The position numbers and the translations under genes were made by a program. Source: Pseudarthrobacter raffinosi (GTDB lineage: Bacteria; Actinomycetota; Actinomycetes; Actinomycetales; Micrococcaceae). From it: 64,000 bases of DNA. Position 1 is the stretch's first letter. Each line of letters begins with the position of its first letter. This document shows positions 47,454 through 56,155 of this stretch, piece by piece. Below the pieces are notes generated by a model. It had not been told where the DNA came from. It saw nothing but the letters and a program-made list of their open reading frames with translations, and searched no databases. The stretch is taken from the NCBI RefSeq assembly GCF_023913735.1, contig NZ_JAMXBH010000002.1:186001-250000 (forward strand), written 5' to 3'.

Positions 47454-47515
47454 CATCTTTAAGCCGCCAGCGTCTCTGCGCCAGAGCCACCTACCGCAGG
47501 CGCGATCAGCTGACG

Positions 47516-48532
47516 TCAGTGCCCGCGCACAGAGGTTGCGATGACGGTCACCGCATGTTCAACGGCATAGACGGGATCACGCGAAAGGCCCTTGACCTGG
47601 GCATCGGCCTCGGCGGTGGCCTGGATGGAGCGGACCAGGCCCTCCGGGGTCCAGCGGCGCACATCGCGCTGGGCCTGCTCCACGAGCCAGGGCTGCATGC
47701 CCAGTTCCCGGGCGATCTGCGCCGGGGATCCCTGGGCGCCGGCAACTTTGGCCACCGTCCGCAGCTTGGCTGCCAGCGCGGCAACCAGCGGAACCGGATC
47801 AGCCCCGGTGGCCAGCGCGTGGCGAAGGGTGGACAGCGCCACTGGACCGTTTCCGGCCATGGCAGCGTCCGCGACCTTGAAGGCCGTGGCCTCGATCCGG
47901 CCACCGTAGTAGCGGTCCACCAACTCCGGGGTCACTGCTCCCGTGGCATCCGCGATCAGCTGGCTGCACGCCGCCGCGAGCTCCGAAAGGTTGGCGCCGA
48001 CGGCATTAACAAGCGTCTGCACGGCGTCCGAGCTGATCTTGCGTCCGGCGGCCCTGAATTCCGTTGCCACGAAAGTGGCCTTATCCGCATCCTTCTTCAG
48101 GGGCTGGCAGTCAACTACCGGCCAACCGCCAGCCTTGACGGCATCGAGGAGCTTCTTGCCGCGGACTCCCCCGGCGTGGCGCAGGACGAGCACCGCATCC
48201 GGCTCCGGGCGGGCCAGATAGGTCAGTGCGTCGGCCAGGAAGGCATCGTTCATGCCTTCAACGCCTTCGACTTCGATCAGTTTGCGCTCACCGAAGAGTG
48301 AAGGGCTGACTTGCATAGCGAGGGTCCCGGCTTCGTACGTTCCGGCCATGAGGCGGCTGACTTCCACGTCGGGAAACGCCGTCCGCACCTGGGCGCGGAC
48401 GTGGTCCATGGCACGGATGCCGAGGTATTCCTCCGGTCCGCCCACCAGGACGATTTCGGCAGGCGTCACGTCCCGCCAGGTGGCCGTGTTGGACGCCGGA
48501 GTCCTGGTACGTGTGGTCTGGGCTGCGGCCAT
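47516..48532 (-). CDS. holA: DNA polymerase III delta subunit
   Basis: A 338-residue clamp-loader subunit. LVGGPEEYLGIRAMDHV opens the AAA+-like domain without a Walker A; a C-terminal helical collar follows. It opens the beta clamp on DNA. GGGAGGA precedes the ATG at 48532. It follows comEC and overlaps its end by 67 bp on the same strand. Confidence 0.93.
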   Translation of the reverse strand: MAAAQTTRTRTPASNTATWRDVTPAEIVLVGGPEEYLGIRAMDHVRAQVRTAFPDVEVSRLMAGTYEAGTLAMQVSPSLFGERKLIEVEGVEGMNDAFLADALTYLARPEPDAVLVLRHAGGVRGKKLLDAVKAGGWPVVDCQPLKKDADKATFVATEFRAAGRKISSDAVQTLVNAVGANLSELAAACSQLIADATGAVTPELVDRYYGGRIEATAFKVADAAMAGNGPVALSTLRHALATGADPVPLVAALAAKLRTVAKVAGAQGSPAQIARELGMQPWLVEQAQRDVRRWTPEGLVRSIQATAEADAQVKGLSRDPVYAVEHAVTVIATSVRGH

Positions 48533-50475
48533 GGTGGATTCCTCCCGGAAATTCTGGTGCAGTGTCTAAGCCTGCCACGGTGGGCCGCCGCCACCAAGCC
48601 GGGGCCACGCTGGCCTCGCCCGCGCCGGTCCGGCAAGCACCGCGCCGGCCAGAGCCGGGACACCGTGGCCCCCAGCTGCCGTTCCAGAAAGTCCAGCATC
48701 GATTCCGTCCGGGCGTGTAGTGCCAGGACCCAGGGCAACACCTGACGCGGCCGGATAGTCAGCCACACACCGGCGAAGGTCAGCAGGGAGAGCAGCACCA
48801 TGGTCAGGAGTCCGAACGGGCCCTCGGGCCAGGGCAGCGCAGCCCCCGGCAATCCTGCCGTGATCCGTGCGGTTCCTGCCACTCCGGCGCTGAAAGTGCC
48901 TGCCGCGGCGATCAGGACGGTGGCCAGCCACGGCGCGGCAACCACCAGCGGGACGGCTGCCGTTCCCAGCAATGTCACCGGTGCTACCAGCGGGGCTGCC
49001 ATCAGGTTTGCAAGCAGCGAGTACGTGGAAAACTGGGGCTGCAGGAGCACAACCACCGGGCCGCACAGCAACTGCGCGGAGAGCGGGACGGCCCAGGCGG
49101 CGGCTGCCCAGCGTGGAATCACTGCCGGGGTCCAGTCAATCATCCGTCGGCCCAGGACGATGATGCCCAGGGTCGCGAGTACCGACAAGAGGAACCCAAT
49201 GCTGGTACCGAGGCCGGGGTCGGTCAGGAGCAGGCCCAACACCACGAGGCAGAGGAAACTGAGTCCGCGGCCCGTCCGGCCACCTGCCAGCGATGCCACG
49301 GCAATTGAACCCATCAGCGCGGCGCGCAGCACGCTGGCATCCGGGCCCACGAGCACCACAAACATTGCCAGGCCGGTCAGCGCCAGTCCTGCCGCGGGGA
49401 GCCGGGGCAGGCGCAGGCTGCGTGCAGCGATCAGCAGTGCACCCAGGACCAGGCTGCAGTTGGCTCCGCTGACCGCGGTCAGGTGGGTCATTCCCACCGT
49501 TTTCATCGCGGCATTGAGCCCTTCGTCCAGGGCGCTGGTATCTCCGGTAACCATGCCCGGGAGGAGGCCGGCCGGATCGGCGGCAAGGAAGGACGCAGCG
49601 GAGACATACCGGACGCGCAGGTCCTTCGCGACCAGCTGCCAGCCCGGGGCGCTGGCATCATCGACTGCGGCGCTGCTGCCGGTCTCGGAACCGGCACGGG
49701 GTGGCAGGGAGGCTGACAGGACAGCGGTTTCCTGCTGGCCTGCGTCCGGTGACTTCAGCTTGCCGGCGGTCCGGACCACCTGGCCGGGCACCAGGTCCCC
49801 CCAGCCCTTGCCGCCCATGACCACCACCGGGGCACGGGTGCGGATGACCCGGCTGCTGACGGTGACCTGCTCCGTCTGCGCCGTTACCGACCACCGTTCG
49901 GGCGGCCCCGAAGTTCCCGGGACCGTCATGGCCCGCGGCGATCCGGTGACTTCCAGGATGGCCACCACAGAGTTGCCGGCGGCTACAGCTTCGGCAAGCG
50001 GCCCGTCGTGGCGTTGCGACGAGGAGACGGCCGAATGGGCAGCGGCGGTCGCGGCCAGCAGCAAGGCAACCGCGGTGGTCATAAGAAAGCTCCGCCGGCC
50101 TGCCACCAGCGCCCGGCCGCGTGAGGCCCGGATCAACAGGCACGTGGCCACCAGCACCAAGCCGCAACAGAGCCCCACCAGCGCCACAGGGCTAAGCCAG
50201 ACGCCGGCGACGGCGGCACTCCAGACGAGGAGGGCGGGCAGTGCCAGCCTGACGTCGGTGCGCCGGCGCGGCGCGGCCGTTGCTGCACTCGATGGCTCCT
50301 GGCCCCGGAGTTTCGTCCCGACGCGTTCACCCAGCCTGCGGACCTTCAGCCCCGCGGCCTGGACCCCGGCGGACGTAGTCATGGCGGGCGTATCCACGGG
50401 TGCCGGTGCCGTGGGAGCTCCCTGGCCCTGCACGGCCGAGTCAACAAAGCGGCTCCACGGGCTGCGCCTGGCCAT
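48466..50475 (-). CDS. comEC: ComEC/Rec2 family competence channel, no C-terminal metallo-beta-lactamase domain
   Basis: A 669-residue membrane protein. Its core is the competence domain (GLLPGMVTGDTSALDEGL, then MTHLTAVSGANCSLV), with about ten helices between 75 and 570. The final 60 residues are Arg/Pro-rich and read out of frame into holA, so they look unconserved. The metallo-beta-lactamase domain usual in longer ComEC proteins is absent. ComEC is the DNA-uptake channel in competent bacteria; comEA lies just upstream (2 bp). Whether this species is competent is unknown. Confidence 0.85.
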   Translation of the reverse strand: MARRSPWSRFVDSAVQGQGAPTAPAPVDTPAMTTSAGVQAAGLKVRRLGERVGTKLRGQEPSSAATAAPRRRTDVRLALPALLVWSAAVAGVWLSPVALVGLCCGLVLVATCLLIRASRGRALVAGRRSFLMTTAVALLLAATAAAHSAVSSSQRHDGPLAEAVAAGNSVVAILEVTGSPRAMTVPGTSGPPERWSVTAQTEQVTVSSRVIRTRAPVVVMGGKGWGDLVPGQVVRTAGKLKSPDAGQQETAVLSASLPPRAGSETGSSAAVDDASAPGWQLVAKDLRVRYVSAASFLAADPAGLLPGMVTGDTSALDEGLNAAMKTVGMTHLTAVSGANCSLVLGALLIAARSLRLPRLPAAGLALTGLAMFVVLVGPDASVLRAALMGSIAVASLAGGRTGRGLSFLCLVVLGLLLTDPGLGTSIGFLLSVLATLGIIVLGRRMIDWTPAVIPRWAAAAWAVPLSAQLLCGPVVVLLQPQFSTYSLLANLMAAPLVAPVTLLGTAAVPLVVAAPWLATVLIAAAGTFSAGVAGTARITAGLPGAALPWPEGPFGLLTMVLLSLLTFAGVWLTIRPRQVLPWVLALHARTESMLDFLERQLGATVSRLWPARCLPDRRGRGQRGPGLVAAAHRGRLRHCTRISGRNPPWPQPRPHVPGLRRPTRPPGGT

Positions 50476-50476
50476 C

Positions 50477-51367
50477 TCAGACGCCTACCAAGGGAAGGAG
50501 TGTCTCGAGCATCTTTGGACCCACGCCGTCCACGGCGTCGAGCTCCTCGGTCGATGTGAACGGGCCGTGTTCCTTGCGCCAGTCCACGATCCGCTGCGCC
50601 AGCACGGGCCCAACCTTCGGCAGGGCGTCCAGTTCTTCGACGCCTGCTGTGTTGAGGTTGACCTTTCCTCCTTCTGACGCGGTCCCACCGCCGTCAGTCT
50701 CCTCCCCCGGTCCCCCGAGTGGACCGGACGAACCGGCGGGGATTTCTTCGCCGGCCTGGGGAACGTAGAGCTTCTGACCGTCCGCCAGCACGGCAGCAAG
50801 GTTGAGGCGGTTCAGGTCTGCTGTAGGCGTGCCTCCGCCTGCCGCGGCGACTGCTTCGTGAACCCGGCTGCCAGCGGGCAACTGAACAATCCCCGGCACA
50901 GCGATGGCCCCGGCCACATGGATAATGACCGTGCCGGATTGTGGACTTTCCGAGGGCAGTTCGGGCGGCCCGGCCCCGTGGGGCTCCGGGCCTTCGGTTC
51001 CTTCCCGAGCAGGCATGCTGCCCTGAGCGGAGACGTCACTGAGTGGCCTGACTTCTGGCTGACCGGCGGCTACTTGTGCCCAGAACCAGACGCTGCCAAG
51101 CACCGCGAGTGCGGCGATGAGCAGGGCGACCCGCAGGCCCACCCGCCATCTCAGCGCCGGTCCTGTCCTGCCTGTTCCGGCAGCGGACTCATCAGCAGCC
51201 CCCGAAGCGGCGTCGTCACCGGATAGGTAAGTACCGCCGTCGTACTCAAAGACCTTTTCGCCACTGCCGGTGAGCAGAAGCCCCGGGCCGGCTCCGAGCG
51301 TGGACTGCAGCCGGTCCCGGGCATGCCGGGCCCCCTGGCGTGCTGCTCCAGCGTCCCGGCGTGACAT
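50477..51367 (-). CDS. comEA: ComEA-like helix-hairpin-helix DNA-binding protein
   Basis: A 296-residue protein: a cytoplasmic start of about 75 residues, a helix (about 76-96), a Pro/Gly-rich stretch, an SLBB domain (TVIIHVAGAIAVPGIVQL) and a C-terminal double HhH (VNLNTAGVEELDALPKVGPVLAQRIVDWR, seen in steps; VDGVGPKMLETL). It binds incoming DNA outside the membrane and passes it to ComEC. TAGCGT seven bases before the ATG suggests a leaderless start; an inverted repeat lies further upstream. Confidence 0.9.
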   Translation of the reverse strand: MSRRDAGAARQGARHARDRLQSTLGAGPGLLLTGSGEKVFEYDGGTYLSGDDAASGAADESAAGTGRTGPALRWRVGLRVALLIAALAVLGSVWFWAQVAAGQPEVRPLSDVSAQGSMPAREGTEGPEPHGAGPPELPSESPQSGTVIIHVAGAIAVPGIVQLPAGSRVHEAVAAAGGGTPTADLNRLNLAAVLADGQKLYVPQAGEEIPAGSSGPLGGPGEETDGGGTASEGGKVNLNTAGVEELDALPKVGPVLAQRIVDWRKEHGPFTSTEELDAVDGVGPKMLETLLPLVGV

Positions 51368-51374
51368 GCTCCCA

Positions 51375-51380
51375 ACGCTA
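51375..51380 (-). promoter_or_regulatory. -10 box of comEA
   Basis: TAGCGT, seven bases, then the ATG at 51367; CTGTCA at 51404-51399 is 18 bases upstream and fits a -35. Confidence 0.5.
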
Positions 51381-51411
51381 GGGAAGCAGGGCCGCGGGTG
51401 ACAGTCCCGGC

Positions 51412-51439
51412 TACACCTATGTGGAAACTGCTAGGTGTA
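51412..51439. promoter_or_regulatory. 8-bp inverted repeat upstream of comEA
   Basis: TACACCTA and TAGGTGTA, exact complements, 12 bases apart. They lie at about -45 to -72 relative to the comEA start, a place suited to an activator. Confidence 0.5.
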
Positions 51440-51575
51440 TAACCGCCGGGAAGGTCCAGCTTCGGGACTCGAGCCGCCGCCCCGCTGGAAGATTCAGGAG
51501 GCCAGTGACCGGCGGGGCATGAAGCCGCTAAGATTCGCTTACCGTAGAAGCCCTATGAGTTAGTTGGTGGGAGCA

Positions 51576-51998
51576 ATGCAGCTTGACGAGGTCATCGACC
51601 AGTTTCATCAGGCGCTAAATCAGTTTGCTAAAGGCAACCCGGAACCCGTCAAGGCCATTTTCTCCCACAGCAGAGATGTCTCCCTTGCTAATCCCTGGGG
51701 CCCTCCGGTGGTCGGCTGGGAGCGAGTATCAGGGGCCCTCGATTCGGCGGCGGCACGATTCAAATCTGGACGCGTCATGGCTTTTGATGCCCTCACCAAG
51801 CACGTCACAACCGATCTCGCCTGCTTCCTGGACATAGAACACTGGCAGGCCAAGGTGGGAGGAGCCGACAAAATATCAGCATTTGAGCTACGGGTTACGA
51901 GCATCTATCGCCTCGAAGGCGACACCTGGGCACTCGTGCACCGGCATGCAGACCCGATCACCACACCGCAGCCCCCGGACGCCGTCTTGAGAAAATGA
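51576..51998 (+). CDS. SnoaL/NTF2-like protein
   Basis: A 140-residue protein (QLDEVIDQFHQALNQFAKG, then LVHRHADP) with the ketosteroid-isomerase-like fold used for DUF4440/SnoaL proteins; function unknown. Three possible starts lie close together (TTG 51564, GTG 51567, ATG 51576); GGGAG is near all of them. Its base composition is less GC-rich than its neighbours, a hint of separate origin. It stands alone between comEA and convergent degV. Confidence 0.7.
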   Translation: MQLDEVIDQFHQALNQFAKGNPEPVKAIFSHSRDVSLANPWGPPVVGWERVSGALDSAAARFKSGRVMAFDALTKHVTTDLACFLDIEHWQAKVGGADKISAFELRVTSIYRLEGDTWALVHRHADPITTPQPPDAVLRK

Positions 51999-52014
51999 CA
52001 GCCGGGAAACGCAC

Positions 52015-53028
52015 CTATAGCGAAACTGCGGGGAGTTCCGGCTCCGGGGCTGCCGGGCCGTCCTCGCCCACGATCACCGCGAGCACGCCGAGCCCGGCGT
52101 GGGCTGCCAGGACGGCGGGCAGGGAGCTGATCTGGGCCGGCGGACAGCTTGGCAAGGCGGCAGACAGCCTGGCTGCCAGCGCTTCTGCCTCGACCGGATT
52201 CCCGAAGTGGTGGACGGCGAGGCGGGCCTGGCCGTGGGGGCGCGATGCGGCGTCCGCGGCGGCCAGTTCCTCGAGGCGGGCAACAGCTTTGGCTGCTGAT
52301 CTGACCTTTTCCAGCGGCACGATCTTGCCGTCGTCGACGGCCAGGATGGGTTTGATGGCGAACATGGTCCCCAGCAGCGAGGCGGCCGCGCCGATCCGCC
52401 CGCCCCGGCGGAGCTGTTCCAGGCTGGGCACGTAGAAATAGACCTTGGTCCGCGCGAACTGCGCCGCCGCCGCGGCGGCTACGGCTGCGGTGTCGCTGCC
52501 TGCCGCGGCTGCTGCCACCGCGGCCTGCACGCCCATGCCCAGTGCCATGCCCACGGTGCAAGAGTCGAGGACTTCCACGGGGATGGTCACCCGGGTGGCC
52601 GCGAGCCGCGCCGCGTCCGCCGTTCCGGACAAGCCGCCGGAAATGTGGATGGAGACCACGCCCTCGTAGCCCAGCCGTTCGGCGGCCAGGAAGGCTTGTT
52701 CAAACTGTCCCGGTGACGGGCGGGACGTCTTGACCGACGTGCCGCTGGCGAGTGCCAGCGCAATGGTTTCGGTGATGTCGTCTTCGCCCTCACCGTAAAT
52801 TTCCGCGCCAACCATAACGGGCATCGCGATGACAGTCAGGCGCCCGTCCCCTGCACAGGCATGCACCCAGTCGGCCGGCAGTGCAGCGGCAGAATCCGTC
52901 ACCACCGCGGTACGGACGACGACGGCGGGCGGGGTGGAGGGTACTGGCACACCGGCGCGCGGTGCGGGACGGAGGGCAGCCAGACGCTCCCGGAGCCAGA
53001 GCCACGCGGCGGCGTCACGGTCGGGCAA
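52015..53028 (-). CDS. DegV family fatty-acid-binding protein
   Basis: A 337-residue protein with the DegV landmarks VVTDSAAALPADW, TSRPSPGQF, SIHISGGLSGT and DSCTVGMALG. DegV (FakB-like) proteins bind a fatty acid for phosphorylation by FakA; no fakA is in the window, so the partner is unseen. The first 40 residues are Arg-rich and variable, so the start is uncertain. It follows leuS by about 57 bp. Confidence 0.9.
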   Translation of the reverse strand: MPDRDAAAWLWLRERLAALRPAPRAGVPVPSTPPAVVVRTAVVTDSAAALPADWVHACAGDGRLTVIAMPVMVGAEIYGEGEDDITETIALALASGTSVKTSRPSPGQFEQAFLAAERLGYEGVVSIHISGGLSGTADAARLAATRVTIPVEVLDSCTVGMALGMGVQAAVAAAAAGSDTAAVAAAAAAQFARTKVYFYVPSLEQLRRGGRIGAAASLLGTMFAIKPILAVDDGKIVPLEKVRSAAKAVARLEELAAADAASRPHGQARLAVHHFGNPVEAEALAARLSAALPSCPPAQISSLPAVLAAHAGLGVLAVIVGEDGPAAPEPELPAVSL

Positions 53029-53084
53029 GAGCGCCTCCTGGTTTAGGGCCGGCCGCCGGTTGGCCCGGCGGCCGGTGTCCCGGA

Positions 53085-55610
53085 CTAGGCCGGGACGATG
53101 TTGACCAGTTTAGGCGCTCGCACGATCACGGTGCGGATGCCGCGGCCGTCGAGCGCGCGCTGGACGTTTTCGCTGGCCAGCGCCAGTTCCCGCAGTTCGT
53201 CCTGGCCGATCCCGGGCGAGACTTCAAGGCGGTCACGGACCTTGCCCTGGACCTGGACCACCGCGGTGACGGTCTCCTGGACCAGCAGCGCTTCGTCGTA
53301 CATCGGCCAGCCGGCGTTCGCCACGGACGCGGGGTGACCCAGGACGTTCCACATGTCTTCCGCGGTGTACGGCGCGAAGAGGCTCAGGATGACGGCAACG
53401 GCTTCCGCTGCCTCGCGGACGGCGGGATCGGCCCCGCCGGCGCCGGCATCTATAGCCTTGCGGGTCGCATTGACCAGCTCCATCAGCTTGGCCACCACCA
53501 CGTTGAACTTGTTGGTGTCCAACAGCGCGGCGGCGTCGGCGATGGTGCGGTGCGTGACGGAACGCAACGCGCGGCCACCGGCGGTAACGTCGGCACCGGG
53601 CTCGCTGGTGACGTCCTGCGCCAGGCGCCAGGCACGGGCCAGGAACTTTGCGGAGCCCGACGGCGAAACGTCCGCCCAGTCGACGTCGTCCTCCGGCGGG
53701 GAGGCGAAGATCATGGTCAGGCGCACGGCGTCCACGCCGAACTTGTCCAGCTGCTCGCTGAGGTCAACGCCGTTGCCCAGCGACTTGCTCATGGCCTTGC
53801 CCCCGTTGAGGACCTGGCCCTGGTTCAGGAGCGCGCTGAAGGGCTCGTCGGCGTCGATCATGCCGAGGTCGTGGATGACCTTGGTGAAGAAGCGGGCGTA
53901 CAGCAGGTGCAGGATGGCGTGCTCCACGCCGCCCACGTACTGGCCGACCGGCATCCACTCGTTGATCTTTGCCGGGTCGAATGGCCCCTCGGTGTACTGC
54001 GGGGAAACAAACCGCAGGAAGTACCAGGACGAATCCACGAAGGTGTCCATGGTGTCAGTATCGCGCTTTGCCGGCCCGTGGCAGTTGGGGCAGTCAACGT
54101 TGACCCAGGCCTCGGCGGCGGCCAGGGGGGACGTACCCTTCGGGGACAGGTCCTCGCCGCGCAGGTCCGCCGGCAGCCTGACAGGCAGCTGCTCGTCGGG
54201 AACCGGAACCTCGCCGCAGGCAGGGCAGTGGATGATTGGGATGGGCGTGCCCCAGAAACGCTGGCGGCTCAGCAGCCAGTCGCGCAGGCGGAAGTTGACG
54301 AATTTCTCCCCGGTGCCCTGCTGTTCCAGGATGTCGATGGCAGCCGGGATGGCTTCGGCCTTCGGCAGCCCATCGAGGACGCCCGAGTTGATCAGGGTGC
54401 CCTCGCCCGAAGTGGCCTTGCCGGACACAGTGGGATCCTCTTCACCGGTATCCAGCACGGCGCGGACAGGCAGGTCGAACGTCTTGGCGAAGTCGAGGTC
54501 GCGCTGGTCGTGTGCCGGGACGGCCATGATGGCGCCGGTGCCGTAGTCGGCCAGGACGTAGTCAGCGGCCCAGACCGGAAGTTTTTCGCCGTTCAGCGGG
54601 TTGACGGCGTAGCGGCCGGTGAAGACACCGGTCTTTTCGCGTTCGGTGGACTGGCGTTCGATCTCGGTGAGTGCCTTGACCTGTTCGCGGTAGGCGTCCA
54701 AGGCGGCGGCGTGCTCCTCGGTGACGAGTTCGACGGCGATCGGCGCGTCGGCTGCGACAACAAAGAACGTGGCGCCGTACAGCGTGTCCGGGCGGGTGGT
54801 GAAGACGGTGACGTCCTTGGCGGGCTTGCCGCCGACGGCCTCGATCACAAAGTTGACGTGGGCACCTTCGGAGCGGCCGATCCAGTTCTTCTGCATCGCC
54901 AGAACCCGCTCGGGCCAGTGGCCGCGCAGCTCGTCCATGTCATCGAGCAGCCGGTCAGCGTACTCGGTGATCTTGAAGTACCACTGGTTCAGGGACTTCT
55001 TGGTGACGGGGGTGCCGCAGCGTTCGCAGGCACCGTTGACCACCTGTTCGTTGGCCAGGACGGTCTGGTCCTTGGGGCACCAGTTGACCGGGGAGTCCTT
55101 GCGGTACGCCAGGCCCTTCTCGTAGAAGCGCTTGAACAGCCACTGGGTCCAGCGGTAGTACTCGGGGTCCGAGGTGTGGACCCGACGGGACCAGTCCGCG
55201 GAGATCGCGTAACGCTTGAAGGACGCCGCCTGGGTGTCGATGTTGGCGTAGGTCCACTCGCTCGGGTGGGCGTTGCGCTTGATGGCGGCGTTTTCCGCCG
55301 GCAGCCCGAAGGAGTCCCAGCCGATCGGGTGCAGGACGTCGAAGCCCTTTTGCCGCAGGTAGCGGGCCACAACATCACCCATGGCAAAGGCCTCGGCGTG
55401 GCCCATGTGCAGGTCACCCGAGGGGTACGGGAACATGTCCAGCACGTAGCGGCGTTCGCGGGAACCATCATCCACAGGCGTGAAAACCTTAAGGTCTTCC
55501 CACACCTGCGGCCATTTGGCCTCCATCGCCGCGAAGCTGTAGGCACCCTCTTCGGGTGTTTCCGCCGCCACTGCTGCTGTTCCGGTCTCTGTCTCCGGCT
55601 GAACGCTCAC
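53085..55610 (-). CDS. leuS: leucyl-tRNA synthetase
   Basis: An 841-residue class I synthetase. The HIGH motif is seen as HMGH in [14 protein letters not shown], and KMSKS as AMSKS in [11 protein letters not shown]; the editing domain lies between. GTG 55610 was picked, with GAGGGCAGC upstream; the longer frame adds a non-conserved start. About 100 bases upstream is a terminator hairpin, and before it a leader peptide with three Leu codons, so attenuation is likely. Confidence 0.96.
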   Translation of the reverse strand: MSVQPETETGTAAVAAETPEEGAYSFAAMEAKWPQVWEDLKVFTPVDDGSRERRYVLDMFPYPSGDLHMGHAEAFAMGDVVARYLRQKGFDVLHPIGWDSFGLPAENAAIKRNAHPSEWTYANIDTQAASFKRYAISADWSRRVHTSDPEYYRWTQWLFKRFYEKGLAYRKDSPVNWCPKDQTVLANEQVVNGACERCGTPVTKKSLNQWYFKITEYADRLLDDMDELRGHWPERVLAMQKNWIGRSEGAHVNFVIEAVGGKPAKDVTVFTTRPDTLYGATFFVVAADAPIAVELVTEEHAAALDAYREQVKALTEIERQSTEREKTGVFTGRYAVNPLNGEKLPVWAADYVLADYGTGAIMAVPAHDQRDLDFAKTFDLPVRAVLDTGEEDPTVSGKATSGEGTLINSGVLDGLPKAEAIPAAIDILEQQGTGEKFVNFRLRDWLLSRQRFWGTPIPIIHCPACGEVPVPDEQLPVRLPADLRGEDLSPKGTSPLAAAEAWVNVDCPNCHGPAKRDTDTMDTFVDSSWYFLRFVSPQYTEGPFDPAKINEWMPVGQYVGGVEHAILHLLYARFFTKVIHDLGMIDADEPFSALLNQGQVLNGGKAMSKSLGNGVDLSEQLDKFGVDAVRLTMIFASPPEDDVDWADVSPSGSAKFLARAWRLAQDVTSEPGADVTAGGRALRSVTHRTIADAAALLDTNKFNVVVAKLMELVNATRKAIDAGAGGADPAVREAAEAVAVILSLFAPYTAEDMWNVLGHPASVANAGWPMYDEALLVQETVTAVVQVQGKVRDRLEVSPGIGQDELRELALASENVQRALDGRGIRTVIVRAPKLVNIVPA

Positions 55611-55700
55611 TGCTGCCCTCTTCTGTTCTGTTGTGGCATCGGTGCTGCCACAACGGTCTGATCCCCTCTGCTGCCGGCCCGGAAACATGCCCGGACACAC

Positions 55701-55724
55701 AAAAGCCCCTCTCCATGGAGGGGC
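55701..55724 (-). terminator. terminator in the leuS leader (probable attenuator)
   Basis: On the minus strand GCCCCTC-CATGGA-GAGGGGC (55724-55705) is followed by TTTTGTGTG. It lies upstream of leuS with no gene before it, so it can stop transcription before the gene. A hairpin with AGCCGC/GCGGCT (55765-55725) abuts it. Confidence 0.72.
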
Positions 55725-55763
55725 AGCCGCACGGCAATCCGGTTGTTTCCGGACACCGGGCGG

Positions 55764-55790
55764 CTAGCTAAGCAGAAGGATCGCACGCAT
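55764..55790 (-). CDS. leuS leader peptide with three consecutive Leu codons
   Basis: An eight-codon frame, MRAILLLS, then TAG. Leu codons CTT CTG CTT are at 55778-55770. TAAAGT lies six bases upstream of the ATG, so the leader would itself be leaderless. It is followed by the hairpins described above and then leuS, the pattern of Leu-tRNA-sensitive attenuation. Its opening, RA-x-LLL, resembles the leuA leader. leuS attenuators have been predicted in some Streptomyces. Confidence 0.68.
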   Translation of the reverse strand: MRAILLLS

Positions 55791-55796
55791 AGGACT

Positions 55797-55802
55797 ACTT
55801 TA
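55797..55802 (-). promoter_or_regulatory. -10 box of the leuS leader
   Basis: TAAAGT, six bases, then the leader ATG at 55790. Confidence 0.5.
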
Positions 55803-55830
55803 GCCTACCCACTGCAGGTGGGCAGGCCTA
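55801..55830. promoter_or_regulatory. interrupted palindrome at the leuS promoter
   Basis: TAGCCTACCCAC and GTGGGCAGGCCTA are nearly complementary around TGCAG; they overlap the leuS -10/-35 region. It may be an operator for leuS or, less likely, for the divergent RND operon. Confidence 0.4.
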
Positions 55831-56067
55831 GGTTATGGGAAAGCCAGTCCGGGCCGGGCGCAGGGGCGCGTGGCCAGTGCCGGCACCGTCGAAGTGGACA
55901 GTGCCGCCGGGCTCTTTGGGTAACCCAGATCTCTTCGCCAAAGAGAACCCTGTAGCGGGGTGGCTCAAGGGGGTAGGTTCTACCCTTGCCAACCCAGCGC
56001 AATCGGTCCACAGTATTGTCAAGTCTGTGGGGAAACTAGACGGTCTCAGGTCGAGGAGCCTGACATG

Positions 56068-56073
56068 TATTCT
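56068..56073 (+). promoter_or_regulatory. probable -10 box of the RND operon
   Basis: TATTCT; start expected near 56081, which places the operator-like palindrome CACAACGTTGTG just downstream. Confidence 0.4.
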
Positions 56074-56089
56074 TGGCGTTTATGTCCCG

Positions 56090-56101
56090 CACAACGTTGT
56101 G
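56090..56101. promoter_or_regulatory. 12-bp perfect palindrome, candidate operator
   Basis: CACAACGTTGTG reads the same on both strands. It lies within 20 bases of the predicted transcription start of the RND operon, where a repressor would act. Confidence 0.5.
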
Positions 56102-56155
56102 ATGGACTGAAAATTCCGTCCATCACCTCTGCGAAGAAGTAGCGAGGGACTAGTC

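Larger units (their letters stand above)
55831..56155. other. gene-free region upstream of the RND operon
   Basis: Contains GGGTAGGTTCTACCC near 55971-55986, TCTCTT/AAGAGA near 55931-55946, a -10-like TATTCT at 56068-56073 and the palindrome at 56090-56101. A 91-residue frame from 55835 has no family-like sequence and is not called. Confidence 0.4.

Noticed and set aside
52881..55661. Very long open frame (over 900 codons) antisense to leuS and degV
   Set aside because: It is the complementary-strand shadow of conserved synthetase sequence in high-GC DNA; it has no family-like motifs or ribosome site.
55835..56110. 91-codon frame between leuS and the RND operon
   Set aside because: No ribosome site and no family resemblance; better explained as a regulatory region.
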